From positions 1 through 45,419 of the forward strand of contig JANRME010000041.1 in NCBI GenBank assembly GCA_033761835.1: a DNA stretch of 45,419 nucleotides. The letters run 5' to 3'. The stretch comes from JADJNW01 sp033761835 (GTDB lineage: Bacteria; Bacteroidota; Bacteroidia; Chitinophagales; Saprospiraceae). The notes under the pieces are model-generated. The model searched no databases. It saw only the letters and a program-made list of their open reading frames with translations, and was not told the origin of the DNA. Positions 1-8,315 of the stretch are shown one piece after another; position 1 is the stretch's first letter, and every line of letters begins with the position of its first letter. The position numbers and the translations under genes are program-made.

Positions 1-2
1 AT

Positions 3-680
3 AATCGTAATTTTTTTAGTGGTAATCCTGACCTCAATCCTGAATTTAGTCACGTATTTGAATTAGGACATATCAAATATTTTGAAAAAGGCTCGATTTC
101 CTCTACGATTTACTATCGGCATACCGACGAAAAAATCCTGCAAATCCGCACCGTCAACGACGAAGGTTTCTCCACTTCCCGCCCGGAAAACCTCGCTTCC
201 GAGCATGCTTATGGCGCTGAATTTACTGGCGCTTACGCTTTGTACAAATGGTGGAAACTGGATTTGAACTTCAATTTCTTCCGCGCCATCACCGACGGCA
301 AAAACCTGGACGATTCTTTTGAAAGCGATGCTTATAGCTGGTTCATTCGACAGACTTCGCGCTTCACCATTGCCAAAAGCCTTGATTTTCAATTGCGTGG
401 CAACTACGAAGCGCCACAACTCATGCCGCAAGGTGAACGCAAAGCCCTTTATTTTATTGATATTGCTTTGAAAAAGGACATTCTGAAAGAAAACGGAACG
501 CTCACACTCAATGTATCCGACCTGTTCAACACGCGCAAAACGCGCACGATTACAGAGGGCGAGAATTTCTACTCCCGCGCAAACGGACAATGGCGTAGAA
601 GACAAATCAACCTGACGCTAAGCTACCGCCTCAATCAAGGAAATCAAGCCCCGAAACCGAGTAATGGAGAAGGTTTCTGA
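3..680 (+). CDS. TonB-dependent outer membrane receptor, C-terminal part (partial)
   Basis: This is the 3' end of an outer-membrane beta-barrel receptor that would take up a substrate using TonB energy. The frame is open from base 3 to the TGA at 678-680, about 225 residues, with the start outside the window. The visible part begins with a GNPDLNPEFSHVFELGHIKY segment, which is typical of the barrel region of Bacteroidota TonB-dependent receptors. Alternating aromatic/polar beta strands follow (SSTIYYRHT, WWKLDLNFNFF, LTLNVSDLFNTRKTR, RRQINLTLSYRLN). The last barrel strand normally ends in an aromatic residue. Here LTLSYRL is followed by about 16 polar residues, a short tail seen in some members. 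No plug domain or partner gene is visible, so the substrate cannot be named. Confidence 0.85.
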   Translation, partial: NRNFFSGNPDLNPEFSHVFELGHIKYFEKGSISSTIYYRHTDEKILQIRTVNDEGFSTSRPENLASEHAYGAEFTGAYALYKWWKLDLNFNFFRAITDGKNLDDSFESDAYSWFIRQTSRFTIAKSLDFQLRGNYEAPQLMPQGERKALYFIDIALKKDILKENGTLTLNVSDLFNTRKTRTITEGENFYSRANGQWRRRQINLTLSYRLNQGNQAPKPSNGEGF

Positions 681-807
681 CGCCTGAGCAAATAGGATTT
701 CAGGTGTTGAGCGAACGTTTATTGTGAATCGTATGATGCCAATAATGTAAAAAGATACTTCTCAAATTTATGATAAGGCTGCTTCAACAAACGCGATGTT
801 CATCATA

Positions 808-1185
808 AACTTGCCTTTGTTATTAAACAAAACAGGCTTATTGGTGACTGAATCCTTGATGGCGTCAAAAACAAATGATATGTCGGCAAAGTTTTATCAT
901 TTGCTGGCAATGACATATAATATGTCAACAAAAAAATATCATTTGTTGGCAAACACAGATCAAGTGTCGGTAAATGCATATCATATTTCATTGATGACAA
1001 GTGCCATTAGAATGTTGACAAAGCCAATTCAATAGGCGATACAGGAGAAAAAATAAACGACACATGATATGTCATTGACAGCATATCATAAGTTATTGAT
1101 GACACATGATATATTATTGACAGCAACAGCATTTTATTTACCAATATTACATTTGAAATTAACAAAACAAGCATTTTTATTACTG
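808..1185. repeat. decayed tandem array, exact 21-bp register
   Basis: About 18 consecutive blocks of 21 bp stay in one register without insertions or deletions. The best conserved starts are 871, 892, 913, 934, 955, 976, 1060, 1081 and 1102. A typical core is ATATCATTTGTTGGCAA, and alternate blocks often read AAATGATATGTCGGCAA, so a 42-bp higher period also shows. Flanking blocks (808-870, 997-1059, 1123-1185) are more eroded. The array lies between the convergent ends of the receptor gene and ppsA. The rest of this gap (681-807 and 1186-1332) holds no gene that I can see. Because 21 is a multiple of 3, the array opens a spurious 79-codon frame with a heptapeptide periodicity (YHLLA-type). 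I do not regard that frame as a gene. Confidence 0.75.
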
Positions 1186-1261
1186 GGGAGATATTTATTC
1201 AAATAAAAAGCATGATTTATTTAGCAACGACTCAATAGCGCTATTTATGAAGGAAATATAA

Positions 1262-1290
1262 CGCCTCCTCATGTTCACCATTCGGAGGCG
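1262..1290 (-). terminator. hairpin between convergent receptor gene and ppsA
   Basis: The arms CGCCTCC (1262-1268) and GGAGGCG (1284-1290) are perfectly complementary with a 15-nt loop. The hairpin lies about 40 bp beyond the ppsA stop. On the minus strand it is followed by a moderately T-rich run, so it may end ppsA transcripts. The U-tract is weak. Confidence 0.4.
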
Positions 1291-1332
1291 CTACTAGAAT
1301 GACTGCGTGTTGCAATAAATATTTGGTACGCT

Positions 1333-3732
1333 TTATACCTTTTCCAGGGTCTTCTTTTCTGCCAAGTTGATATTTTCAATCCCTTTCAACAGCGCATCAG
1401 GATTAAATGAAATGTTGCTGATACCTTGTTCCACCAAGAATTGCGCAAATTCCGGCAGGTCGCTTGGCGCTTGTCCGCACAAGCCAATTTTGATGCCAGC
1501 CTTTCGGGCGGCACGGATTGCCTGCGCAATAAGGGTTTTCACCGCCAGGTTGCGTTCATCAAATAAATTGCTGACGATCACCGAATCTCGATCCAAACCC
1601 AGCGTCAGTTGTGTCAAATCATTCGAGCCAATGGAAAATCCGTCGAAAACTTCCGCGAATGCTTCCGCTAATATGACATTGCTTGGAATTTCTACCATGA
1701 CATAGATTTCAAGTCCATTTTCACCACGCTTCAAGCCAAAGCGCTCCATGATTTCGACTACTTTTTCGCCTTCCTCCACCGTGCGACAGAACGGAATCAT
1801 CAACTTCGCATTGTCCAAGCCCATTTCATCGCGCACCATTTTCATCGCTCGGCATTCCAATTCAAAACCATCGCGGTACAACTCGTGGTAATAGCGCGAC
1901 GCGCCTCGAAAACCTAGCATGGGATTTTCTTCGGTTGGCTCGAATTCCTTGCCACCAAGGAGGTTGGCGTATTCGTTGGTTTTAAAATCGCTCATCCGCA
2001 CGATGACGTCTTTTGGGTAGAATGCAGCAGCTAAAGTTGCCACGCCTTGCGCGAGGCGCTCTACAAAAAAGTCCGATTTATTGGCGTAGCCTCTAGTGAG
2101 GTGTTGGATTTTTTCTTTGGCTTCGGGGTCTTTCAATTCGTCGAATCGTCGCAATGCCATTGGGTGGATGCCGATCACATTATTGATGATAAATTCGATT
2201 CGCATTAACCCAATGCCATTATTTGGCAAAAACGAAAGCCGAAAAGCTTTGTCGGGGTCACCCGCAATGAGCATAACTTCTGTTTCCGGCATTTGAATAT
2301 TGCGCAGATCAATCTCCTGTTCCGACCATTGGAGCTTGCCAGCATAAATCAAGCCGTTATTGCCTTCGGTACAGACGACCGTCACTTCTTGCCCATCCTC
2401 GATGGTCTCTGTGGCATTGCCCGTACCGACCACCGCTACCGCGCCCAATTCGCGCGCCACAATTGCCGCATGGCTAGTACGGCCGCCTTTATTGGTGATG
2501 ATCGCCGCCGCTTTTTTCATTAAAGGATCCCAGTCTGGGTTCGTAATATCGGTGATGAGCACTTCACCTGCTTGCAATTTATCTGATTCTAGTGGAGATG
2601 AGAGTTTCCGGGCCTTTCCGGCCGTGATGCGATTGCCCAAACCAATGCCTTTAGCCAATACTTTTCCTTTTTCCTTCAATTCATACAAATGCAATTTGTA
2701 GGGTTCGACCGCACGAGCATGTACCGTTTCCGGGCGGGCTTGTACAATAAACAATTCGCCGGAGATACCATCCTTTGCCCATTCGATATCCATGGGCAAT
2801 TTGTAATGATCTTCAATTAGAAAAGACCAACGCGCTAGGGTTTCGATTTCAGCATCGTTCAGTACTAAGATTTCTTGTTTCTCCATCGGTGTATCCAAAT
2901 TGACGGTTGTGCCAATTAAAGCTTCGTGTTCTTTAGCATAGACCATCGTTTTGGCTTTTTCGCCTACTTTTTTAGTGATGATCGAACGGAGTCCTTTTTG
3001 TAAAGAAGGTTTAAAAACATAGAATTCATCAGGGTTGACATTGCCTTTCACCACATTTTCACCTAAGCCCCAACTTCCGGTAATGAGGATCACATCTTTA
3101 AATCCTGTCTCTGGTTCGAGTGTAAAAATGACGCCAGATGAGGCCATATCCGAACGCACCATCACTTGCACGCCAATGGAGAGCGCTACTTTCATATGCT
3201 CAAAGCCACGATCCTCGCGGTATTTGATCGCCCGATCGGTGAATAAAGAAATATAACATTGGCGACAAGCCTCTAATAATTCCACTTCTGTGCTGATATT
3301 CAGGAAACTTTCCTGCTGCCCGGCAAAACTCGCGCTCGGTAAATCCTCGGCGGTAGCGCTACTCCGCACGGCAACCTGGATGATTCGGCCACAACTTGCC
3401 CCCAGTTTGCGGAAAGCATATAAAATTTCAGAGGCTATTTGTTCCGGAATTTGAGCTTGCAGAAGCAAGGCACGCGCCTGACTACCAACGTCTTGCAAAT
3501 TATCAAAATGGATGGTATCTAATTGATCCAGGATTTTTTTCAAAGGCTCTCGAAGTTCATTTTGATCCAATAGTTCCCAATATGCATCTGCTGTCACCGC
3601 AAAGCCATCCGGCACATGAATACCTTTATTCTTTAAATTTTGGAACATTTCGCCCAGCGAAGCATTCTTACCGCCCACTTTGCCCACAGCATCCATGCCA
3701 ATTGCCGAAAAAGGAAGGATATAGCGTGTCAT
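1333..3732 (-). CDS. ppsA: phosphoenolpyruvate synthase (pyruvate, water dikinase)
   Basis: The enzyme converts pyruvate, ATP and water to PEP, AMP and phosphate in the cytosol for gluconeogenesis. With the ATG at 3732 the protein has 799 residues, close to the usual family length, and begins MTRYILPFSAIGMDAVGKVG. The in-frame opening continues upstream to 3852, but those 40 codons look unlike a PEP synthase start. The N-terminal ATP-grasp region has the GGKNASLGEM and SSATAEDLPSASFAGQQ segments. The mobile phosphohistidine domain has KGGRTSHAAIVARELG with the catalytic His at residue 421. The C-terminal PEP-binding barrel ends with GLCGQAPSD, with the catalytic Cys at 752. All key residues are present. 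It stands alone on the minus strand, convergent with the receptor gene. Confidence 0.95.
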   Translation of the reverse strand: MTRYILPFSAIGMDAVGKVGGKNASLGEMFQNLKNKGIHVPDGFAVTADAYWELLDQNELREPLKKILDQLDTIHFDNLQDVGSQARALLLQAQIPEQIASEILYAFRKLGASCGRIIQVAVRSSATAEDLPSASFAGQQESFLNISTEVELLEACRQCYISLFTDRAIKYREDRGFEHMKVALSIGVQVMVRSDMASSGVIFTLEPETGFKDVILITGSWGLGENVVKGNVNPDEFYVFKPSLQKGLRSIITKKVGEKAKTMVYAKEHEALIGTTVNLDTPMEKQEILVLNDAEIETLARWSFLIEDHYKLPMDIEWAKDGISGELFIVQARPETVHARAVEPYKLHLYELKEKGKVLAKGIGLGNRITAGKARKLSSPLESDKLQAGEVLITDITNPDWDPLMKKAAAIITNKGGRTSHAAIVARELGAVAVVGTGNATETIEDGQEVTVVCTEGNNGLIYAGKLQWSEQEIDLRNIQMPETEVMLIAGDPDKAFRLSFLPNNGIGLMRIEFIINNVIGIHPMALRRFDELKDPEAKEKIQHLTRGYANKSDFFVERLAQGVATLAAAFYPKDVIVRMSDFKTNEYANLLGGKEFEPTEENPMLGFRGASRYYHELYRDGFELECRAMKMVRDEMGLDNAKLMIPFCRTVEEGEKVVEIMERFGLKRGENGLEIYVMVEIPSNVILAEAFAEVFDGFSIGSNDLTQLTLGLDRDSVIVSNLFDERNLAVKTLIAQAIRAARKAGIKIGLCGQAPSDLPEFAQFLVEQGISNISFNPDALLKGIENINLAEKKTLEKV

Positions 3733-3939
3733 AACTCTTTTTTTTGAAGACTTGACAATAGGGTTTCGAGCAAGCATAATATGATCTATTTTCAGAAGAT
3801 TCACTATGATATTAATCACGCGAATGAATGATTTTAAACAGAAGGGTTTCAATAGGTTAGCCTTACTTTGGCCACAATCATTTGTCCGTCAAGCTATAGA
3901 AGCGGATCATACTTTTTATTCACCTTAAACCCTTCACGT

Positions 3940-4347
3940 ATGAAAAAGATACTTTCTTCGGGCATCATCGCTGGTCTTACATTATTGGCAGTGAGTTTTG
4001 GAATGCTGTATCTCACTATTATGATATTCCCTCAAATAGCGGAGGAATATTACAACCCTATTTTCCGGTCAGACGGCGGTAGGAATATGCTGTTTTATAT
4101 CCATCCTTTTGTGTTAGGCTTTGCATTAGCTTGGTTTTGGGAGCGTTTCAAAGGACAGTTTTCCGGCAATTTCTTGCTTAGAGGGCTTGAATTGGGCTTT
4201 GTATATGCCATTGTAGCTTTGCTGCCTGCCATGTGGATAACCTTTAGCGCAATTGACATTTCATTGACAATGATACTGACGTGGTGGTTGTATGGTCTGA
4301 TTCAAGCGGCTATTGCCGGCGTTATTTTTGCAAAAATGAATCCTTAA
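3940..4347 (+). CDS. small multi-pass membrane protein, unknown function
   Basis: This 135-residue protein starts MKKILSSGIIAGLTLLAVSF. I chose the ATG at 3940 because it opens directly into a hydrophobic helix. The upstream in-frame extension (from 3868) is not protein-like and lies in the spacer next to ppsA. Four hydrophobic segments are visible: about residues 7-29, 46-65, 80-103 and 108-128. A charged loop WERFKGQFSGN sits between helices 2 and 3. I do not recognise the family. Related small four-helix proteins are common as conserved hypotheticals in Bacteroidota. It is divergent from ppsA with about 200 bp between the starts, and nothing in the context suggests a role. Confidence 0.7.
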   Translation: MKKILSSGIIAGLTLLAVSFGMLYLTIMIFPQIAEEYYNPIFRSDGGRNMLFYIHPFVLGFALAWFWERFKGQFSGNFLLRGLELGFVYAIVALLPAMWITFSAIDISLTMILTWWLYGLIQAAIAGVIFAKMNP

Positions 4348-4387
4348 ATACAGGGGAGTAATAAGTTTTCAAGATCAGTTATATTTA

Positions 4388-4462
4388 CTAAGTTTGCATC
4401 ACGCCTACATTAAACCGTTCCACAGGCGCGTTATTTGCCATTTCAATTCCTTAAGGAATCCA
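4388..4462 (-). pseudogene. remnant of the 3' end of an acyl-CoA carboxylase beta subunit gene
   Basis: Read on the minus strand, this stretch encodes WIP-stop-GIEMANNAPVERFNVGVMQT-stop. The intact carboxylase gene at 6003-7637 ends WISQGIEMANNAPVERFNVGVIQT. Over the 20 codons after the internal stop only one residue differs, while nine codons differ silently and the stop codon changed from TGA to TAG. This pattern implies a diverged, once-functional paralogue rather than a fresh copy. The internal stop arises at the position of Gln (CAA to TAA). Similarity ends abruptly upstream of the Trp codon, at 4462. The rest of the 4348-4676 gap holds no other gene that I can see. Confidence 0.8.
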
Positions 4463-4676
4463 TGATGAAAATGATCAAACGTGATTTTCTTGATTATAAA
4501 TAAGGATTTTATACGCAACGAATATGTCATTCTAAATTTAAAATGGTATAAGTTTAATAGTCAATATTCGAGAGTCGCATTTGGTTGAAAATTAATAGTT
4601 TACCCAAATGAAAACCTATATTTTATTCAGAACAAATGCTTAACAACAAAAAATCACTGTTATTCATTATTGCTCC

Positions 4677-5477
4677 CTACATCTTCAGAAAGCGGTACAT
4701 CGATTGGCGATGCCCCGTGCCGATTGCATACAGATATATGCCCTTCGGCAGTACGCTGCCATCGTAATTGAATTGGTTTATGCCTTCTTGCAATTGCACG
4801 TTCTGGCTATGCATTCGTTTGCCAAGCAAATCAAATACTTCGAATCGATAATTACCTGCCTCAAGCGCCTCCACTTCCAGGGTGGTTTGTGCGGTAAATG
4901 GGTTGGGCATCATTTGCACCTGACTAAATAGACTGTTGGCTTCTGCGGTAGAAGAAACATTGCAAGTACCCATTGGTTTCAGAATGAGATAGTAATGATC
5001 GTTGGGAGCTGCTTGATTCCCTGGAAATTCAATTGGTAAAGGGCCAAATGGGGTAGATACAGTGGCGTTAATCCGCAGATCAAGCGTATCGGGTGCAGTA
5101 TTGGCAGCGGTAGGCGTACCTCGCAACAGGATACACCCGATTGTATTGGCATTAAATACACAATTCGGCGGATCGCAAGTATAGGTGGTGCCGACAGGAA
5201 GGTTATTTATAGCACCACTGGTTGCAATGCTCACATTACTGACCGGTACGGTAATACCGCTAACGGTAATATTACTAGGTACATTGATGGTAACGGATTG
5301 ATTGTAGAGTGTACCGATGCAAGCTTCTCGCAGGTTGTAAAAAGCCGAATCAGGCGTGTAAGGCGCTGGTGAAAACAAGTCTCCCGTTATCAAAAGATTG
5401 GAATCGCGTACACACTGTGCTTGCGCATCCATCATGCAAGCCAATATCGCCAAAAACAAGAATAGCATTTTTTTCAT
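4677..5477 (-). CDS. secreted protein with T9SS type A C-terminal sorting domain
   Basis: This is a 266-residue exported protein. The start at 5477 gives a clear signal peptide (MKKMLFLFLAILACMMDAQA, cleavage near residue 20). The frame stays open upstream to 5993, but that part is the 21-bp repeat array, and an internal signal peptide argues against a fusion. The mature part is short and beta-rich, with several Cys residues (CVRDSNLLITG, CDPPNC, CILLRG). The last 80 or so residues (from about MMPNPFTAQTTLEVEAL through GKRMHSQNVQL to PKGIYLYAIGTGHRQSMYRFLKM) are a type A sorting domain, which directs export by the type IX system and attachment at or release from the surface. The passenger's function is unknown. 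It lies between the carboxylase remnant and the intact carboxylase gene. Confidence 0.85.
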   Translation of the reverse strand: MKKMLFLFLAILACMMDAQAQCVRDSNLLITGDLFSPAPYTPDSAFYNLREACIGTLYNQSVTINVPSNITVSGITVPVSNVSIATSGAINNLPVGTTYTCDPPNCVFNANTIGCILLRGTPTAANTAPDTLDLRINATVSTPFGPLPIEFPGNQAAPNDHYYLILKPMGTCNVSSTAEANSLFSQVQMMPNPFTAQTTLEVEALEAGNYRFEVFDLLGKRMHSQNVQLQEGINQFNYDGSVLPKGIYLYAIGTGHRQSMYRFLKM

Positions 5478-5690
5478 AAGTTGAAGTGTTTGTAGTATGG
5501 ACAAATTGATGATGCCGATACCAACATTGCATTCCGCCTCTTTGGATAGAAAGGGAAGTAAGACAGCAATTTTATCCTTTTGCGAATGTAGAAAAAAATC
5601 AGATACTTTTTTGGTACTTGAGAAGGATTTGAAAGAGATGTTGCGGCGAGTGAACAGCTTGGAATAGCTTTCATTCAGCGAATACCGTAT

Positions 5691-5963
5691 GGCTAATTTT
5701 TTAGCCTTGCAGCTTAAACTTTTAGGTTGCTTATGCAAAATTTTAATCCCGCCGCCCAAAGTTTTAGGTTGACTACCTAAAGTTTTAGCTTTGTAACCTA
5801 AAATTTTAGCCTTCTTCCTTAAAATTTTAACCCAACTACCTAAAATTTTAGGTTCGAGACCTAAAGGTTTACCCTCTGGGGCTAAAATTTTGACATAAAC
5901 ACCTAAAGGTTTAGATAGTATACCTAAATTTTTGAGTAGCTTACCTAAATTTTTGCAAAAAGG
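5691..5963. repeat. array of 13 near-palindromic 21-bp units
   Basis: Thirteen consecutive 21-bp units begin at 5691, 5712, 5733, 5754, 5775, 5796, 5817, 5838, 5859, 5880, 5901, 5922 and 5943, with no register slips. Each carries a core close to the self-complementary 14-mer CCTAAAATTTTAGG followed by about 7 variable bases. The unit at 5838 matches the palindrome exactly. The array lies in the 525-bp gap between the carboxylase stop (6003) and the T9SS gene start (5477), so it sits about 215-485 bp upstream of the latter. In translation it gives a heptapeptide pattern (xxKxLGx), which I take as a by-product of the 21-bp period. Bases 5478-5690 show nothing I recognise. Confidence 0.85.
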
Positions 5964-6002
5964 CAGCAGGTGTATAGAGAAATGTGGCTTCATGGGATTA
6001 TT

Positions 6003-7637
6003 TCAGGTCTGAATTACCCCCACATTGAACCGTTCCACTGGCGCATTATTCGCCATTTCAATTCCTTGAGAAATCCACTTGCGCGTGTCGCGGGGATCGA
6101 TGATGGCGTCCACCCAAAGGCGGGCGGCGGCGTAGTAGGGTGTGGTTTGTAGGTCGTAGCGGTCGGTGATTTCATTCAGCAGGCGCTGTTCTTCCTCTGG
6201 ATCAATGGTTTGTCCTTTCGCTTTTAATGTGGAAACCTGGATTTGCAATAAAGTTTTAGCGGCTTGAGCACCCCCCATCACCGCGATTTTGGCAGTGGGC
6301 CAGGCCACGATTAAGCGCGGATCATAAGCTTTGCCACACATCGCGTAGTTGCCTGCGCCATAAGAATTGCCCATCACAATACTGAATTTTGGTACAGTAG
6401 AATTGGCAACGGCATTCACCATTTTCGCACCATCTTTGATGATACCACCGTGCTCTGAACGAGAACCGACCATAAAGCCTGTGACATCGTGCATAAACAC
6501 GAGCGGAATTTTCTTTTGGTTACAATTTAAAATAAAACGCGTTGCTTTATCTGCTGAATCAGAATAGATTACGCCACCAAATTGCATTTCGCCTTTGGCG
6601 TTTTTTACTACTTCGCGGTTATTGGCAACGATGCCCACCGACCAGCCGTCGATGCGGGCATAAGCGCAGATAATGGTTTTGCCGTAGTCTTTTTTGTAAA
6701 AAGTAAGTTTGGATTCATCCACGATGCGCTTGAGCACTTCGACTGTATTGTATTGTTGCGCGGAACTTTCAGGAATAAAACGGAGTATATCTTCCGCATT
6801 TTCTTTAGGTAATTGGGGTAGAATTCGATCAAAACCTGCTTTGTCAAAATGCCCGATTTTATCTACCAAATCCTTGATGGTATCGAGGCAAGTTTTATCG
6901 TCGGGCATTTTATAATCGGTCACCCCGGAAATCTCGGATTGGGTGGTCGCGCCGCCAAGAGTTTCTTTGTCCACCTCCTCGCCAATAGCGGCTTTCACCA
7001 AATATGGCCCCGCCAAAAAAATCGAACCAGTGCCTTCCACGATCAAGGCTTCGTCGCTCATAATTGGCAAATAGGCCCCGCCCGCCACACAACTGCCCAT
7101 GATTGCTGCGATCTGCGGGATACCCATACTCGACATCCTGGCGTTATTTCTAAAAATACGTCCAAAATGCTCTTTATCAGGAAAAATCTCATCTTGCATC
7201 GGCAAGAAAACACCAGCGCTATCCACTAAATAAATAATCGGAATTCGATTTTCCATAGCGATTTCTTGTGCACGTAGATTTTTCTTACCCGTTATCGGAA
7301 ACCAGGCGCCCGCTTTTACGGTCGCATCATTCGCTACAACCACGCATTGCCGGCCGCGCACATAGCCAATTCCAACAACCACGCCCGCCGCCGGGCAACC
7401 GCCTTGCTCCTCATACATTTCAAAGCCAGCAAAAGCGCCAATTTCCAGCAATTCTGAATCTTCATCAATTAAATAAGCCACGCGCTCTCGCGCCGTCATT
7501 TTGCCTTGAGCGTGTTCCTTCTCGATTTTTTTTTGCCCCCCACCGAGATAAATGCGCTCCAGGCGGTGATTCATTCGAGAGAGCATCAACTTCATATTAT
7601 CTTCATTCTTATTATGTTCGACGTTGATTGTAGGCAT
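6003..7637 (-). CDS. acyl-CoA carboxylase, carboxyltransferase (beta) subunit
   Basis: This 544-residue protein is the biotin-dependent carboxyltransferase of the propionyl-CoA/methylcrotonoyl-CoA carboxylase type. It moves CO2 from carboxybiotin to an acyl-CoA. The N-terminal half has KEHAQGKMTARERVAYLID, then VVANDATVKAGAWFPITGKK and the acyl-CoA site region MGSCVAGGAYLPIMSDEAL. The SGVTDYKMPDD segment resembles methylcrotonoyl-CoA carboxylase beta subunits. The C-terminal half has DVTGFMVGSRSEHGGIIKDGAKM and MGNSYGAGNYAMCGKAYDPR, the second crotonase-like oxyanion region. The length is normal. No biotin-carboxylase alpha subunit is nearby, so the exact substrate is uncertain, but a methylmalonyl-CoA epimerase gene at 27307 fits propionyl-CoA use in this organism. 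A remnant of a paralogue lies at 4388-4462. Confidence 0.9.
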   Translation of the reverse strand: MPTINVEHNKNEDNMKLMLSRMNHRLERIYLGGGQKKIEKEHAQGKMTARERVAYLIDEDSELLEIGAFAGFEMYEEQGGCPAAGVVVGIGYVRGRQCVVVANDATVKAGAWFPITGKKNLRAQEIAMENRIPIIYLVDSAGVFLPMQDEIFPDKEHFGRIFRNNARMSSMGIPQIAAIMGSCVAGGAYLPIMSDEALIVEGTGSIFLAGPYLVKAAIGEEVDKETLGGATTQSEISGVTDYKMPDDKTCLDTIKDLVDKIGHFDKAGFDRILPQLPKENAEDILRFIPESSAQQYNTVEVLKRIVDESKLTFYKKDYGKTIICAYARIDGWSVGIVANNREVVKNAKGEMQFGGVIYSDSADKATRFILNCNQKKIPLVFMHDVTGFMVGSRSEHGGIIKDGAKMVNAVANSTVPKFSIVMGNSYGAGNYAMCGKAYDPRLIVAWPTAKIAVMGGAQAAKTLLQIQVSTLKAKGQTIDPEEEQRLLNEITDRYDLQTTPYYAAARLWVDAIIDPRDTRKWISQGIEMANNAPVERFNVGVIQT

Positions 7638-7695
7638 TATGCAGTGTTTGTTATTATAAATATTGAATATTCCGTTTTTGCAAGTGTCGCAAATT

Positions 7696-7735
7696 AAAAA
7701 AGACCAGACGCTTTTCCAATCGTCTGATCTTTTTT
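7696..7735. terminator. bidirectional intrinsic terminator
   Basis: An A-tract and AGACCAGACG (to 7710) pair with CGTCTGATCT plus a T-tract (7721-7735), with one C/A mismatch and a 10-nt loop. On the minus strand it ends the VOC gene (stop at 7778). It also insulates the carboxylase promoter region. Confidence 0.85.
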
Positions 7736-7777
7736 ATGTAAAGATGTCCTGCAACAGGACATGTTAGAAAGCAAAAT

Positions 7778-8161
7778 TTAGTTATTGGAATGCAAACCTA
7801 CTTTGTTGCCTTCTGTATCAATAAAAAATGCCATATAACCAGTCTCTTCGTCGATTTGAGTTTTTGGCATAACCACCTGTCCACCAGCACTTTCTACTTT
7901 GCTAAGCGCATCCGCCAAATCAGGATTCGCATTCAAGTAAATGAGTGCACCGTCGGTGCTTGGTGTGTGCATATCGCTTTGCACCAAACCGCCGGAAGCC
8001 TTGCCATTCATGGGCGCCCAAGGAAACATCGCCATGTGCATACCCATCATTTCCATTTGTTGCATTTCGATACCGAAAATGTTTTCATAAAAGCTTTTCG
8101 CGCGATTAATGTCACTCGCAGGAATTTCAAACCAGTTTAATGCATTGGTAGTAGCATCCAT
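7778..8161 (-). CDS. VOC-family (glyoxalase/bleomycin resistance-like) protein
   Basis: This 127-residue protein is a single vicinal-oxygen-chelate module (two beta-alpha-beta-beta-beta units). It starts NALNWFEIPASDINRAKSFYENIFG, the usual first-strand and helix signature, and ends GYMAFFIDTEGNKVGLHS, the last-strand signature with a Glu/Asp metal-ligand position. A methionine-rich stretch (QQMEMMGMHMAMFPW) lies around residues 34-48. It is a single gene with its own terminator. Most small VOC proteins of this kind have no assigned substrate, and nothing nearby points to one. Confidence 0.85.
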   Translation of the reverse strand: MDATTNALNWFEIPASDINRAKSFYENIFGIEMQQMEMMGMHMAMFPWAPMNGKASGGLVQSDMHTPSTDGALIYLNANPDLADALSKVESAGGQVVMPKTQIDEETGYMAFFIDTEGNKVGLHSNN

Positions 8162-8315
8162 AGATTCATGTTTTTTAGTTAGTTATAAAATATTTGTTTG
8201 TAAAATTTCAAGCTGAAAGCGCAGCCAAATTCCTAAAAAAATCGCAGGCTTCTGCGAAAGCAGCGTTAAGTTTAGATTAATTTATCTGTCTGAAAATGAG
8301 TAAAATAAAAACATT

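Noticed and set aside
796..1035. 79-codon open frame with heptapeptide repeats on the plus strand
   Set aside because: It is created by the 21-bp repeat register. The repeat continues beyond the stop with the same pattern, and the blocks diverge without codon preference.
871..1122. possible CRISPR array
   Set aside because: The repeats are 21 bp with no unique spacers, are degenerate, and there are no cas genes. The same holds for 5691-5963.
5478..5993. 172-codon in-frame extension upstream of the T9SS protein
   Set aside because: A clear signal peptide starts at 5477. The extension is the 21-bp array, whose period is a multiple of three and so keeps the frame open.
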